This document shows positions 14,701-27,000 of a stretch of 64,000 bases of DNA, piece by piece. Source of the stretch: Undaria pinnatifida (lineage: Eukaryota; Sar; Phaeophyceae; Laminariales; Alariaceae); NCBI GenBank assembly GCA_012845835.1, contig JABAKD010000009.1:14292274-14356273 (forward strand). The letters are read 5' to 3'. The number at the start of each line of letters is the position of its first letter. Position 1 is the first letter of the stretch. The notes under the pieces are model-generated. The model searched no databases, had not been told where the DNA came from, and worked only from the letters and a program-made list of their open reading frames with translations. A program made the position numbers and the translations under genes.

Positions 14701-17700
14701 AAAATGTGAGCCCGCGAAACTCGGTGCTCTCTCCTTCTTTCCTCCCATTCCTCCGTCCCCCCGCAACCAGGCTAAGAACAGCCCATGGGACGGACTAGAG
14801 AACACGGAGAGAAAATAAGGGACAAATAAATACATGTACATAGGAAATAGGAAAAAGGAAAAAGAATACCAATACCTATATAGGAGGGACAAAATAAAAG
14901 GAAAAGGAACAGGAATGCATATAATAGCAAAAGAAAAAGGAAAAGAAAGTAGGAAAATGAGAAGGAAAGGAAAACAAAAGGAAAAAGGTGCGTACAAGAG
15001 AGACGCTGAGGTGAGCTCTCGTGGGATGGGGAAGGGAGGTGATAGCTACGGCGTTGGCGTTTTCATCCAGTGCTCAAAAGAGCCCTGAGAAGCAACGAGA
15101 CGCGGGATTAAACGCCCTAAACCCACCCCCTAAAGGCGGCCAAGGTTTGGATTCTCGAATTAACGCGCGATGCAGCGCGCTACTGACTCCCCCTCCACAC
15201 GGGGGGCACGGGTGGGGGGAGGTGACACATACCAGGCATGCAAAATAAAAACGATTGTCCGATGCCTCTCCAACAACTGACGCAGAATACACACACCTCT
15301 TAACTCGTGCTAAAAACGAAAAACGCCTCTTCGAGGACCAACGCCCGGATGGGTAGGGTGGACCGTAACTGGACCAACTCCAGCGGAAGGCCAATTTCTC
15401 ATGGCCGGGGGTTTCGTTAGTGGATGGACCTTGCGCAAGTCCCACACTACCCGGAGGGATGACTTTTCGGGTGGCTGTCTCCACCGCACCTGGTCCCCAG
15501 GGATCAAGTCCGGCGGATATACTCACACATCCAGGTACAATGGAGTGGTAACAGTGACAGCCGGTAGGGACAGCTCGCGCTGTCGATACCACGGGAACTG
15601 AAGGATACGCCAGCAAGCGCTGGATTGCCAATACAATCGAGTTAAATTGACCCCACACGTTACGTGGAAGTGTGGTGAGCTCAAGCTTTACTTTTTCCCC
15701 ATCAGCCGGAGGATAAAAAAAAAAAAACTCCGTCGCCCGAAAGAGTTGACAGCTATTCCCCATGACCCGATTAACACGAGCGGTACATGATGCCACAATA
15801 CCCGTAGTCATAATGCACTGGCATCAGCACCAGAAATAGTACAGGGCATACATATACTCTTGTGAAACCAATTGGAAATAACTAATGGCGAGTATCGCGA
15901 CGGGGGTCAATAGTACTTTTTGGCGAAAACATTTCTGACTGTCTGGGTTTTCTCAACTAGACCAATTCAACCAAAAAGCCACCCAATATAGTTGGAACAC
16001 CACATATACCAGGCATCACATTATACGAGCGAGTTTACAGTACCTGGAATTTCGTGTTTTACGGTGATATTCCCTAACGCCGTTACAACTGGTAACCCGT
16101 TTGTGGGGATAAATTACTTAGAATTAATATAGGGAGGAGATTTGGGGATCTAAAGGAGATGGTCACCTAGGCCATGGGATTGGCTAACCGGGTTGCACTT
16201 TCATATTTCCATATTTTCTCAAAGTCAGCTTGGGCGGAGGTGTTAGACTAGACCATCTCAAACGAGGGGCCTCAGAAACCGTCGTGCACCCCTCACCGTA
16301 GCGTGTAGCGTATCTCTACCATACGTCTTTAGTCTATCGCCAACACACAACAGCGTCACCAGGTACCGATATGAATTACTACAACCAAACTTGGTACGAG
16401 GTATCCCGCAAACACCCGGGTTCATTTTGCGCTGGGTTTCGGACTTCGGTTGGTACACTACTAGTATACACCCTCCGTGCCGTAAGTAAAATATGTTGAC
16501 GTTTACACGGGCCCTTGAACGTGTCCGATGCCGAAGGCGATACTTTTATTATAAAAATAAAGCTTGGGGGAGGGGATAGTTCAAACCTGCAACCTTTTCT
16601 TATTCTGTTCGTGCATTACCCTGCATGGTTCAACGGCCGAGAAACAAACAATGGTCCCGAAAATGGCGGGTGTTTCGCTCTTAAAAACCGGGGAAAAAAG
16701 AAACGTCGGAAAAAAGAAAAAGGTGAAAAAACAGTAACACAGCGAAACATATGGCAGCCAAAAAGGATGAAAATTGCGACGGAACATGGGTTAAGGAACA
16801 CACCGTCATTTCAGAAAAAAAAAAAAATCGGCCAAAATAGTCGTTCCTGCCATCACTGGGTCTTGATGCTACATAGTCCCAGGCGTTAGTGAAGGCCTCC
16901 TGTGAAGGCCTCCTGTAAAGGCCTCCTGATCGTATTCAAGTCAGGCTTCCTGATCGTATTTTATACTTCCTCTGTTTGAAATCCCATATTCCCGAAAAAA
17001 TTCCCAAATTTCTTTCGACCCAAACTTTCTCACGAAGTATGACTCGTTTTTTTTTCATTTTTGCTTCAACGGGCATGCATCTCCAGGATTATACCTTTTC
17101 AACAAACCCAACTACTAGCGGTAGAGCACAATTCGACGCGAGTTGACGAGGGAAGTAAGTGCTGAATTATTCTCGCGGAAAAAACGAAGGCGCGTACCGT
17201 AGTGGGGAGGGAGAAGAGCCTGTTTAGTCACCACGGATCTGACTTACGTCTAGGTCGGGAGGAGAACGGAAGAGTGCAAATATAATAGGGGGGATGACTA
17301 AAAAATTAAGTAAAACAAAAAACAGCATCGTGAGCACCTCCGTTGGGGAGATACGATCTGCACCCCGTCGCAAAAGACCTTTTACTTGGGCCATTTCTTA
17401 TACAGTCGGATTTGTCAGTCGGAAACGGCCGTTTTCGACTGAAGCCTAAATCGGGCTTTCTTACATAGTCGAAAAAGGGCTTTTTTTCGACTGAGAATTC
17501 CGACTGGCGGATCCAGTCGAAAAACTCGACTTCTTCGACTGGATCTGCCAGTCGAAAAACTCAGTCGAAAAAGTTTACACCTGTTTTTTGAACCCATCGC
17601 ATCGCTCATCCAATCGCAAAACACACACCCACACGCCCACACACCCATAACAGGCACCACACTGCAGTATCATACAACACCGCCGACGCTGCCTTGGCCA

Positions 17701-19838
17701 TCACTGCTATTGATTCTCGCCGCAAGTCAGCGTGGCGCACTCCTAGCTCCGCTCGCCAGCAGCGTGTATCACACGACGGCAGCAGCGCGCGTTATTGATG
17801 CCGTTTTGACAACAACGGCTACGCCTGCTGTAGCTGTGGCGGCTCTCGGCTGAGTGCAACGCCACGAACGTAGCTTTGGCGGCTTTCGGCTAAACCCAAG
17901 GCTACCAACCCGCTTGGACGAAGGTTCGTCGCGAGCGAGGCACGCATTGCTCGCGAAGAACGCGCGAAGCACAGAGCTACCAACCGATTTTCGATTGCCA
18001 CACAGCAGTACTCTCTCACACCAACTGCCTCCAAGAAGAGAACAAAAACTATAAAATCGACTCGGCTGACGATAAGAAGGATCAGAAGAATCCAGTCGAA
18101 AAGGGCCGTTTTCGACTGGAGGAATCCGACTGTGAAAGAAATGGCCTTATGGCACAAATCTCGGTTGGGACTTGGTTTTAATTAGTTCACATTGCAAAAG
18201 AGGGCCGCGATACGATGCGAGACGAGCAGAGACGTGACGCCCTCGCCCCCGCGACAATTGTCCTGCTTCCACAAGGATTATCCGCGAAAACCCGCCGGGA
18301 TTCATATTACATGAACCGAAAATGCCCTACGGAAAAACTGCGGAAACCCGCCGGGAGTCATACTACATGAACCGAAAATGCCCTACGGAAAAACTGCGTG
18401 TCGATTACAGAGGGCGGCGGGGGGATGCACCTCCCCGTCTGATGAAAAGCATGCCCTAAAGATCGATAAAAAAAGCATCGAGTAACACAGCAGTTAGAGT
18501 ACTAATTAACGGTCAGTTTTTTTTTTGCTCATCCCATCTATTATCTTCGCGCATTTCCGTCATCTTCTCCCTCTCCAGACATAACTCAGATCTGGGGTCA
18601 CGAATCAGGCTCTTCTCCCCCATCTCCATTACCGTACGCGCTTTTTTTCTTTTTAGCGGGAGAAGACTTCAGCCCTTTGTTCCCTCATCGACTCGCATCG
18701 AATTGCGCCTACCCACGCTGCTAGGCGCTCTCGACAGTTGATTACTTTGCTTCTTCATTGTTGCACATAACCTCAAAAGTCCGCCCCACGTGAGGTTCGA
18801 ATTCCAGAACCAACTCTACTAGCATTCGAGGGAAACCACAAGCCCACCGGGGCGACCGGTTTCAGTAGTTAGGATTGAATACAGAGGGTGGGGGGGGGCT
18901 GTACCCAAGTAATGAACAACATATAATACCCCTGATGATTGCCACCAAGAAACATAAACCAATTACCTGGTACGTATTACACTGATACAGAAATGGTATT
19001 TTCTCTTCGTATCTCTTCGTAGGGAGAAGAATCAGGACGGACGCCGGGTGTTCTGATGATGCCGTTGGGTAGAAAAAACACATCGAGTACAAACTCACAG
19101 CATTAGTTGAGACTTGGGAACGGTCACGCACAGAGGGCGGGGAGGTTGTACCCAGGAGCATAGTACCGCTGGGAACTACTGTAAAGGCGTCAATTTCATG
19201 TACATTGAGTACGAAATAGCAACAACAGGTGGGGCTCTTTTTGAGGGCTCGAGAACGTTGGCGCCCTCATAATGGTTTCGGCTGTTTCATGAGCACCCGT
19301 ACGGAAGCTGCAGTGCAAAAGCCCCAAAACTCTTACACGTACATAAAACACATCGAAGTATAATCTTAGAGGTATACACAAGTAAACACAACACACAACC
19401 TGGTCCGGGACATTAAACAGCTGACCAAAAAAAGAAGGGGGGAGAGGTGTGCCTTAAAAGAAGCTCCATTTAAGAGAAACACCGATTTGAGAGAGTCCAA
19501 ATGGCTTGGCACATGCATACTAACGGCTACACAATACACATTCCGATTAAAAATACATATCGGTTCAAGAGAGGTCTAGTTGGCTTGACACTTTTCTCTT
19601 AAATCGTAGCCCCCCCCGTACCTAGTACGTTATAACTCAACGGCATTTACGTTGCGCCAGTGACTTGGTGGTGACAACGGTTTCATAATCATGCTACGAG
19701 GTACTTAATTGCCCAGGGTATTACAAGTATACATCGTAGTTCATTAGTTAAAAGTGAGTGCTCAGTATACTTCATATCTGTTAATTGTACCGCTGCTGTT
19801 ACCTACGGTACGGCAATGTTTTGCTTGTATTTCTCGGA

Positions 19839-19878
<40 letters not shown>

Positions 19879-21025
19879 GCAGCAGTAGCAGTAGCAGTAC
19901 GTGTCTGCTGCCGTGCGTTTCGAGGGGCCATTTGGACACGTGTGGGTGCACGTGCAGCGTGGGTGGAGGGTCCCGGATGCGGAGAGGGGTGGGCACACAT
20001 GCCGTTGACAACCATGGCAAATAAAAAATCGAAATCGAACTTGGACAATCGAAATTCGACAATCGAAAATGGAAACTCGAAAATCAACAAGAGAATCTGG
20101 AATTCGATAAACGACAACAGGGGGTATTATGATATGGGCGAAAAGAGAAGGCGAGCGTTGATACCGCATCATCAACGCATGGATCGTGCATCGCTTATTC
20201 AGTTCAACCGAGCCTAATGCATTATTGAGTCTGTGTCCACCTTCTAATACTGCCCAACACATAAGCAGTATACAATGTACAGGTAGTACTGGTACTCCAT
20301 ACATACCAGGTAGCAGAATATTTGCAGCAGGCAGTACTAGGATGCGTGCCCATATACCACACGGGCGGTATATGATACCAGTCACGTGAGGCATACCAGG
20401 ACAGACGAACAGACTGCATCTCTCAATTTGGCTGAGCAAAAAAAATGAAAACAAAAATGAGCACGTGCACTTTGCACTTTTGCACTGCTGGTCGTATGGT
20501 AATTCTGTAGTCTAGTCTCTTGATAGACGTCGACGTAGTTACGTCGACGTAGACTATACCAAGAGGCAACAGCATCATGTGTTCGAATTCGAAAATCGAA
20601 ATCGGCAAAACTTGATGATTCGAAATTTCAAACTCTAGACAACGAGCAGTGTTCTAGAGTTGTAATTGTTGTGTCCCATTCATCTTCGTGTTGTTTTGCC
20701 GGTGCAACAGGTACAGTAGTATCTGATCCTCTTCAGCACGTCCGGTGTTCCTATGGCAAATGCAGCCTTTCCTTTCCTTTCCTTTCCGATCTTCTTGCAT
20801 CACATTCTTCAGAACACCTGCCGTTTGTTTGCTTTGTTTTCCTTCTTCTTTTCTTTTCTTTCTCTTATTTTTTCCGTTTTTCTCCTTTTTTTAATGGTCT
20901 GTCTTGTTTTATTGTGTTCTCGTACCCGGTACGCTAGCACTTCACTTGCTTTACCTTGATGAATTGCGACTGTTTGGTTTACTCTGTTTCACAGTTGTCT
21001 GACCACACAATTTGTACGATATCCC

Positions 21026-21059
<34 letters not shown>

Positions 21060-24000
21060 TTCATGTAGATGTAAAAAAAAAAATGAAGCCACGTACCGTA
21101 GTGGGGAGGGAGGAGGGCCCGCTATGTGACCCCGGATCTGAGTTTCTACTGGGAGGGGGGCGCGAGAGTAACGCAAGGAAAATAAATGAGATGAAAAAAA
21201 AAAATGCCACGTACGTGTGACACGACTTGGGACTGCACGGTAAAAGTCACGCCGGAGACAAATGAATGGAAGCGCCGACACCTGACAATGGACATTTGAC
21301 AGGTCGTTCACATTTTTGGGCGGCTGACTGGCGGCTTATTAATAGTGACAAAAACATGAGGCGCTTCACCTCGTAAATACTAAAAAACAACTTTGCGTTA
21401 CGTATGTACCATTATACATACCAAGCACGTACGTCAATTAGGTAGGTTCAGGCCATTTTTTCTGCAGTCGGATTCCGCCAGTCGAAAACGGCCCTTTTCG
21501 ACTGGATTCTTCTGGTCCTTCTTATCGTCAGTCGAGTCGATTTTATAGTTTTTGTGCTCTTCCTAGAGGCGGTTGGTGTGAGGGAGTACTGCTGTACAGC
21601 AGTCGAGATCGGTTGGCAGCTCTGTGCTTCGCGCTTTCTCCGCGAGCAACGGCTCGGCGAACTCTCGTCCCAGCGAGTTGGTGGCTTTGGGCTTAGCCGA
21701 AAGCCGCCAAAGCTACGTTCGTGGAGTTGCACTCAGCCGAGAGCCGCCAAAGCTATAGCAGCCGCAGCCGTTGTTGGCAGCATGGGATCGAGACCGCGCG
21801 CTGCTGCCGTCGTGTGATACACGCTGCTGGCGAGCAAAACTAGGAATGCGCCACGCTGACTTGCTGCGAGAAACAACAGCTGGGATAGCCAAGCCAGCGT
21901 CAGCGCCTTCTATGATACTGCAGTGTGGTACTTGGTATGGGTGTGTGGCCGTGCAGCCGTGTGGGTGTGTGTTTGGTGGTGGGATGAGCGATACGATCGG
22001 TTCAAAAAACACGTGTAAATTTTTTTCGACTGAGTTTTTCGGCTGGGAATCCAGTCGAAAAAGTCGAGTTTTTTGACTGGATCCGCCAGTCGGAATTCTC
22101 AGTCGAAAAAAGTTGAGTCGAAAAAGCCCTTTTTCGACTGCGTAAGAAAGCCCGATTTGGGCTTCAGTCGAAAAAGGCCGTTTTCGACTGGCAAATCCGA
22201 CTGCATAAGAAATGGCCTCAGCAGCAGAATCAGCGGCGCGACTCGTACTCGTAAGCTATCGAGTACAGCACCCAACACGACCAAAAGGTTATGTAAAAAC
22301 GTATTGGAAAAAAAAAAAAAACATGAACCTGAAAGCCTGAGCGGCTCTGGACGGTTGCTACCACATTTGCTGCCATCCCAATATCCCGAAAATCTCATAG
22401 CTGGGTACCCTTATGCTGCCTTCTGCGAACCGCGACCTTCTCGGGACACAGACGCAGCAAGCCAAAACATAATCCGAGCACCAACGCCAAAATGGGTGGG
22501 GTGGGCCGTAACTGGATCAAGCCCGGCGGATGGCCGCTTTCTCACCGCCGGGGGGTTTGTTAGTGGATGGACCTTGCGCAAGTCCCACACTACCCGGAGG
22601 GATGACTTTTCGGGTGGCCATCTCCACCGCACCTGATCCCTAGGGATCAAGTTGGTTGGACATACTGACGCATGACGCATGCGTATACAACGGCAGCTAA
22701 CGCTGCTGGAGGAGTAACGGTGACCGCCGGTAGGGAAAGCTCTCGCTGTCGTTACCACGTGAACTGAAGGATACGCCAGCTAGCGCTGGATCGCGAACAC
22801 AATTGAGTTAATATGGCATACAGCATGCTTGAAAATACGTGGAAGTGTAGTGAGCTTAAGCTTTCCCCATCCACCGGAGATTTAAATATATATATATCAC
22901 TTTCACAAATTCGGTCCAGCCAAACGTCTGAAACAAACGGTGAGCCATCTATAAACCTTTTGGAACCCAGGTTATCGTTGCCGAAAAATGACAAGCCTGG
23001 TAGATCGAACCTGTGCGTGCTGCAAAGCGTAAACGCACAGCAGCATTGCGAGTAGCACCATGCTGCAAGCATTATTGTCGTACAACTCCCTGCATATTGC
23101 TTGTACGCATGTACTGAGGCACCTTCACCGGCCTTTCGACCCACAAATCATCGCGTTGTGGGAAAAAAGAGAAAAATATGTGCGCATCACCTCAAAAATC
23201 GAAATACATTTGGCGCATTATCTGGTTGATTTTGTGGGTTGAGAACATCGCAAAGGCTACTGCTGCGTGCTTCGGACACTGACTAGGAACATCATTCCTT
23301 AACGTCTCAACTACAGCAGCTCGGGTGCGCCACGTGGCTGCCGGTGCTACAATCGTGATTCTGTTCCGCCATTGCTTCCCTCTCACGTCTCAAAACAATA
23401 ACAATACCTTACACAAATAATACTTCAAAACATACTTCAGAACTTTACCCACGTGTTCGGAGACAGATGATTGGGTGTTGGGGTCAAGTGCGGTATACTT
23501 TTAACAGTTCCTAACAAATCCGTGTAATTTCGGGGGCTAAAAACACCATCCCCTAACCAAGCAGCGCCGGATTGGGCATGGTTAGTAGCATGCGTAAAGT
23601 GTAGTCCAAGCTGCAGCGGTCATCGTTACGGTGTGTCGTCCCTTTTCGTCTCTCAACGCTTCACGACTCAACACTTACAGGTTCTGCTACCGCTGTTGTT
23701 GCTTCTGTTGCCGCTTCGAGTTGGCTGGTTCCTACTTTGTTTACTGCAAATAGTCTGGTGTGCTGGCTTGCATGTTTTCGTTTTTTGCCCGCGTGCTCAT
23801 TGCGGTTGGCATTGCATGGCCTAACTTACCTGCCTTGCTGCATTTGCACGTGTATCTCTGTCTCGTAGTTTGTGACCACAGAGCTCGTCTCTCTAGAAGG
23901 CATCAGCACGGATACTGGTCGTGCTGGATGTAGATGGGTGGAAACATCCGTTTAATGTGAACGACACACGCACTCTGCTACTGCTGCTGTGTCGGGTGGC

Positions 24001-27000
24001 GGGGTAAAAGCCAATTCCTATGTAACTTACAAAAACGAAAACACACTCCAGCTGTGAGATCGGAGATTTCGTCGAAACTCATCTTCGCAACCCGTGTGTG
24101 ACACTCCGATCGCGCGTACTACTTACTGGGTGTGCGTCCTCATTAAGGATATACGTCGGCGACTCCCCTTAGAACTACAGTGAAGCTTGTATCAGGGTCA
24201 GCAGGGTGATGTTAATCACTCTGTGCGCGGAAACTATAAAACCCGTTTTTGAGGGGGACAAAATCTGACTGCTGTGGAAGGAATGCATCAGTTTATCATG
24301 TATATCCTGTAAGTTGGATAACCGGTGAGGGGAGGGCGGAGTTCAAGATATATATCTGACATATCGTTAGTCTTTACAATTTGCAAGCTTTCCCTTTGGG
24401 ATGCCGTTGGTTAGAAATCCCGTGGTGTCGCAAGTTGAACAAGAGGGAACAACTCTTCAAAAACCCACGCAAAAGGAAAGCAGCCACGGCGCAGCAAATA
24501 ACTCGGCACGTAATACCGACCAGCTCAGACGCGCTTACAGCTTATATCAAGTCTATTAACGAAAACATACTGGTAATAACTAATAGCAAAAAAAAAAAAC
24601 ATGGCACTTCGACGCGAGTCGACGAGGGAAGAAGATGCTTAATTAATCTCGCGATAAGAACGAACGGCGTGTACCTTAGCGGGGAGGGGGGAGGGGGGCC
24701 CGCTATGTGACCCCGGATCTAAGTTACTTTGGGACGGAGCGCGAGAGTAGTGTGAGGATAGTAGATGGGATGAAGAAAAAAAAATGTCGAGCAACAAACG
24801 TGCAAGTCAGACACCAAAACGAGTATCTCCTCGACTTACCGCACCCAACCAGCTACCACACCAACACAACCCTCAAAATAGTTTTTGCAGCGTGAACAGC
24901 AATAGTATGAGGCCAACGACAAGGAGAAGCGCAATGTGCCGCAATATTCTTACGTAATAAAAATATGGCAATAACAAAGAACGGGTAAACTCGGTCACTT
25001 TTCTATCAAAAACGGGGACACTCTAGAACCAAGTAAAAAAACGCACCCCACGGTCCACGCGAGTGGTCGAAATGCAATCGTACCCATTTTTGATGGAGAC
25101 TGTCCCGGGTATACCAATGATTACTATGGTCGGCTTGCACCCGTTTTCGAGTTCATGTAAGCCAATCAGGTGGCTTCATATATAGTTCAACCCGATCAGA
25201 GGTCATACATTGACCCTCTATACGAACGCCACTGTAGCTGGGATGGAACGCCATCGTCGTGACCGTGAAAGGCCACAACCCTCACATCACACCAGCTTCC
25301 ACACTCTTCCACATTACACACCACTTCACCCCTGTTTTCACACGTAGCTCTGTCCTTTCCTCCTCCTCGTCCGACGGGCGATCACCATGGCCACAGAGGG
25401 TAGCTCGTCTGGCTCGTCGTACCTTCATGTAGGCTCCGTGTTTGGCAGCACGAAGGAACTTCGTTCGGCTGTTGCCCGGTCGTATCTGGTAACTGGTCAT
25501 GGGTACAGGGTCTCTGGGAATGGGGGCGGGCAACAGAAGAAGTACTCGTGCTCCGGGGCGGCCGTACGACCGAAGGTGAACCCGAAGCAGGACCCCTCGG
25601 AGGTTCCTGTGGCGCCTCCGACGGTGTCCTCGGCTTGCACATCGGAAATGCGTGCGACGAAGTCGGTCCTTTCGGAGCGGCGTGTTACCCACGCCGATTT
25701 TGAACACAAATTGTTCAGGGGGAAACACGCGAGCGCGTCTATGCGGCATCGGCCACCGGTGAAGGCGACATTGTGCACGAACCCCGATATCGGCGTCAAG
25801 GCAAAATCCAAACTTACATGACAATCGAAAGGGTACTTGGTTGTTGCCCCTTTCGTGGCTTCCGTCTCAAACCCCTCACCTCTACAACCGCAAGGGAACC
25901 CGGCGACGCGTCGGAGAGAGCCTGAAAATAGCCAGGCAGATCAAGGTACAAGTTGGCAACCTCGGTGGCATCAGTGACGAGGGTGCTGCTGCGGGCACGC
26001 GTGGCGGTGCTGACGGATACAGGGACGCTAGTTTCCTGCTCGATTGTGTTCTTCAATGCCTTGACGCCAATGTCGGGGTTCGCGCTCCATGTCGCCTTCA
26101 CCGGTGGGTCGATGCCGCATAGACGCGCGCGCGTCCCCCCTCAACAGTTTGTGTGTTCAAAATCGGCGTGGGTAACACGCCGCTCCGAAAGGACCGACTT
26201 CGTCGCACGCATCTCCGATGTGCAAGCCGAGGACACCGCCGGAAGCGCCACAGGAACCTCCGAGGGGTCCTGCTTCGGGTTCACCTTCAGTCGTACGGCC
26301 GCCCCGGAGCACGAGTACTTCTTCTGTTGCCCATCCCCATTCCCAGAGACCCTGTACCCATGACCAGTTACCAGACACGACCGGGCAACAGCCGAGCGAA
26401 GTTCCTTCGTGCTGCCAAACACGGAGTCTACACGAAGGTACGACGAGCCAGACGAGCTACCCTCTGTGGCCATGGTGATCGCCCGTCGGGCGAGGAGGAA
26501 AGGACAGAGCTACGTGTGAAAACAGGGGTGAAGTGGTGTGTAATGTGGAAGAGTGTGGAAGCTGGTGTGATGTGAGGGTTGTGGCCTTTCACGGTCACGA
26601 CGATGGCGTTCCATCCCAGCTACAGTGGCGTTCGTATAGAGGGTCAATGTATGACCTCTGATCGGGTTGAACTATATATGAAGCCACCTGATTAGCCTAC
26701 AAAAAATCAGAAACGGGTGAAAGCCAACAACAATGGCCTTGACTGGTATACCCGGGACAGTCTCCACCAAAAACAGGTACGATTGCATTTCGACCACTCG
26801 CGTGGACCGTGGGGTGCGTTTTTGACTTGGTTCAAGAGTGCGCCCGTTTTTGATGGAAAAGTGGCCGGGTATACCCGTTTTTGACTATTTCCCTTGTAGG
26901 GTCTGTAGCACGTCCATCCGTGTGTTTTTCATTAGTTGGTATGATATTAGTTGCTATCCTCACTTTTACTCTCCAGCTCAAATCGCAGGAGCTTTTGAGA

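Larger units (their letters stand above)
24977..26882. mobile_element. Palindromic Mutator-like element (MULE) with inverted duplication of the transposase 5' end
   Basis: Two arms of about 827 bp (24977-25803 and 26056-26882) are inverted copies around a spacer of about 250 bp. Termini: the left arm contains ACTCGGTCACTTTTCTATCA and the reverse-complemented right arm reads ACCCGGCCACTTTTCCATCA. Each arm carries a start codon in CACCATGG context (25387 plus; 26473 minus) and the same about 100-residue N-terminal frame. The minus-strand frame continues into the spacer. A transcript through both arms would fold into a long hairpin. No target duplication is evident. Confidence 0.8.

Noticed and set aside
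15074-15811. 245-codon minus frame
   Set aside because: It runs antisense through retroposon family B and flanking repeats; the second long copy of the same repeat at 22.5 kb does not keep this frame open.
19762-20454. 230-codon minus frame with poly-Cys
   Set aside because: The GCA microsatellite and unrelated sequence happen to stay open; no domain.
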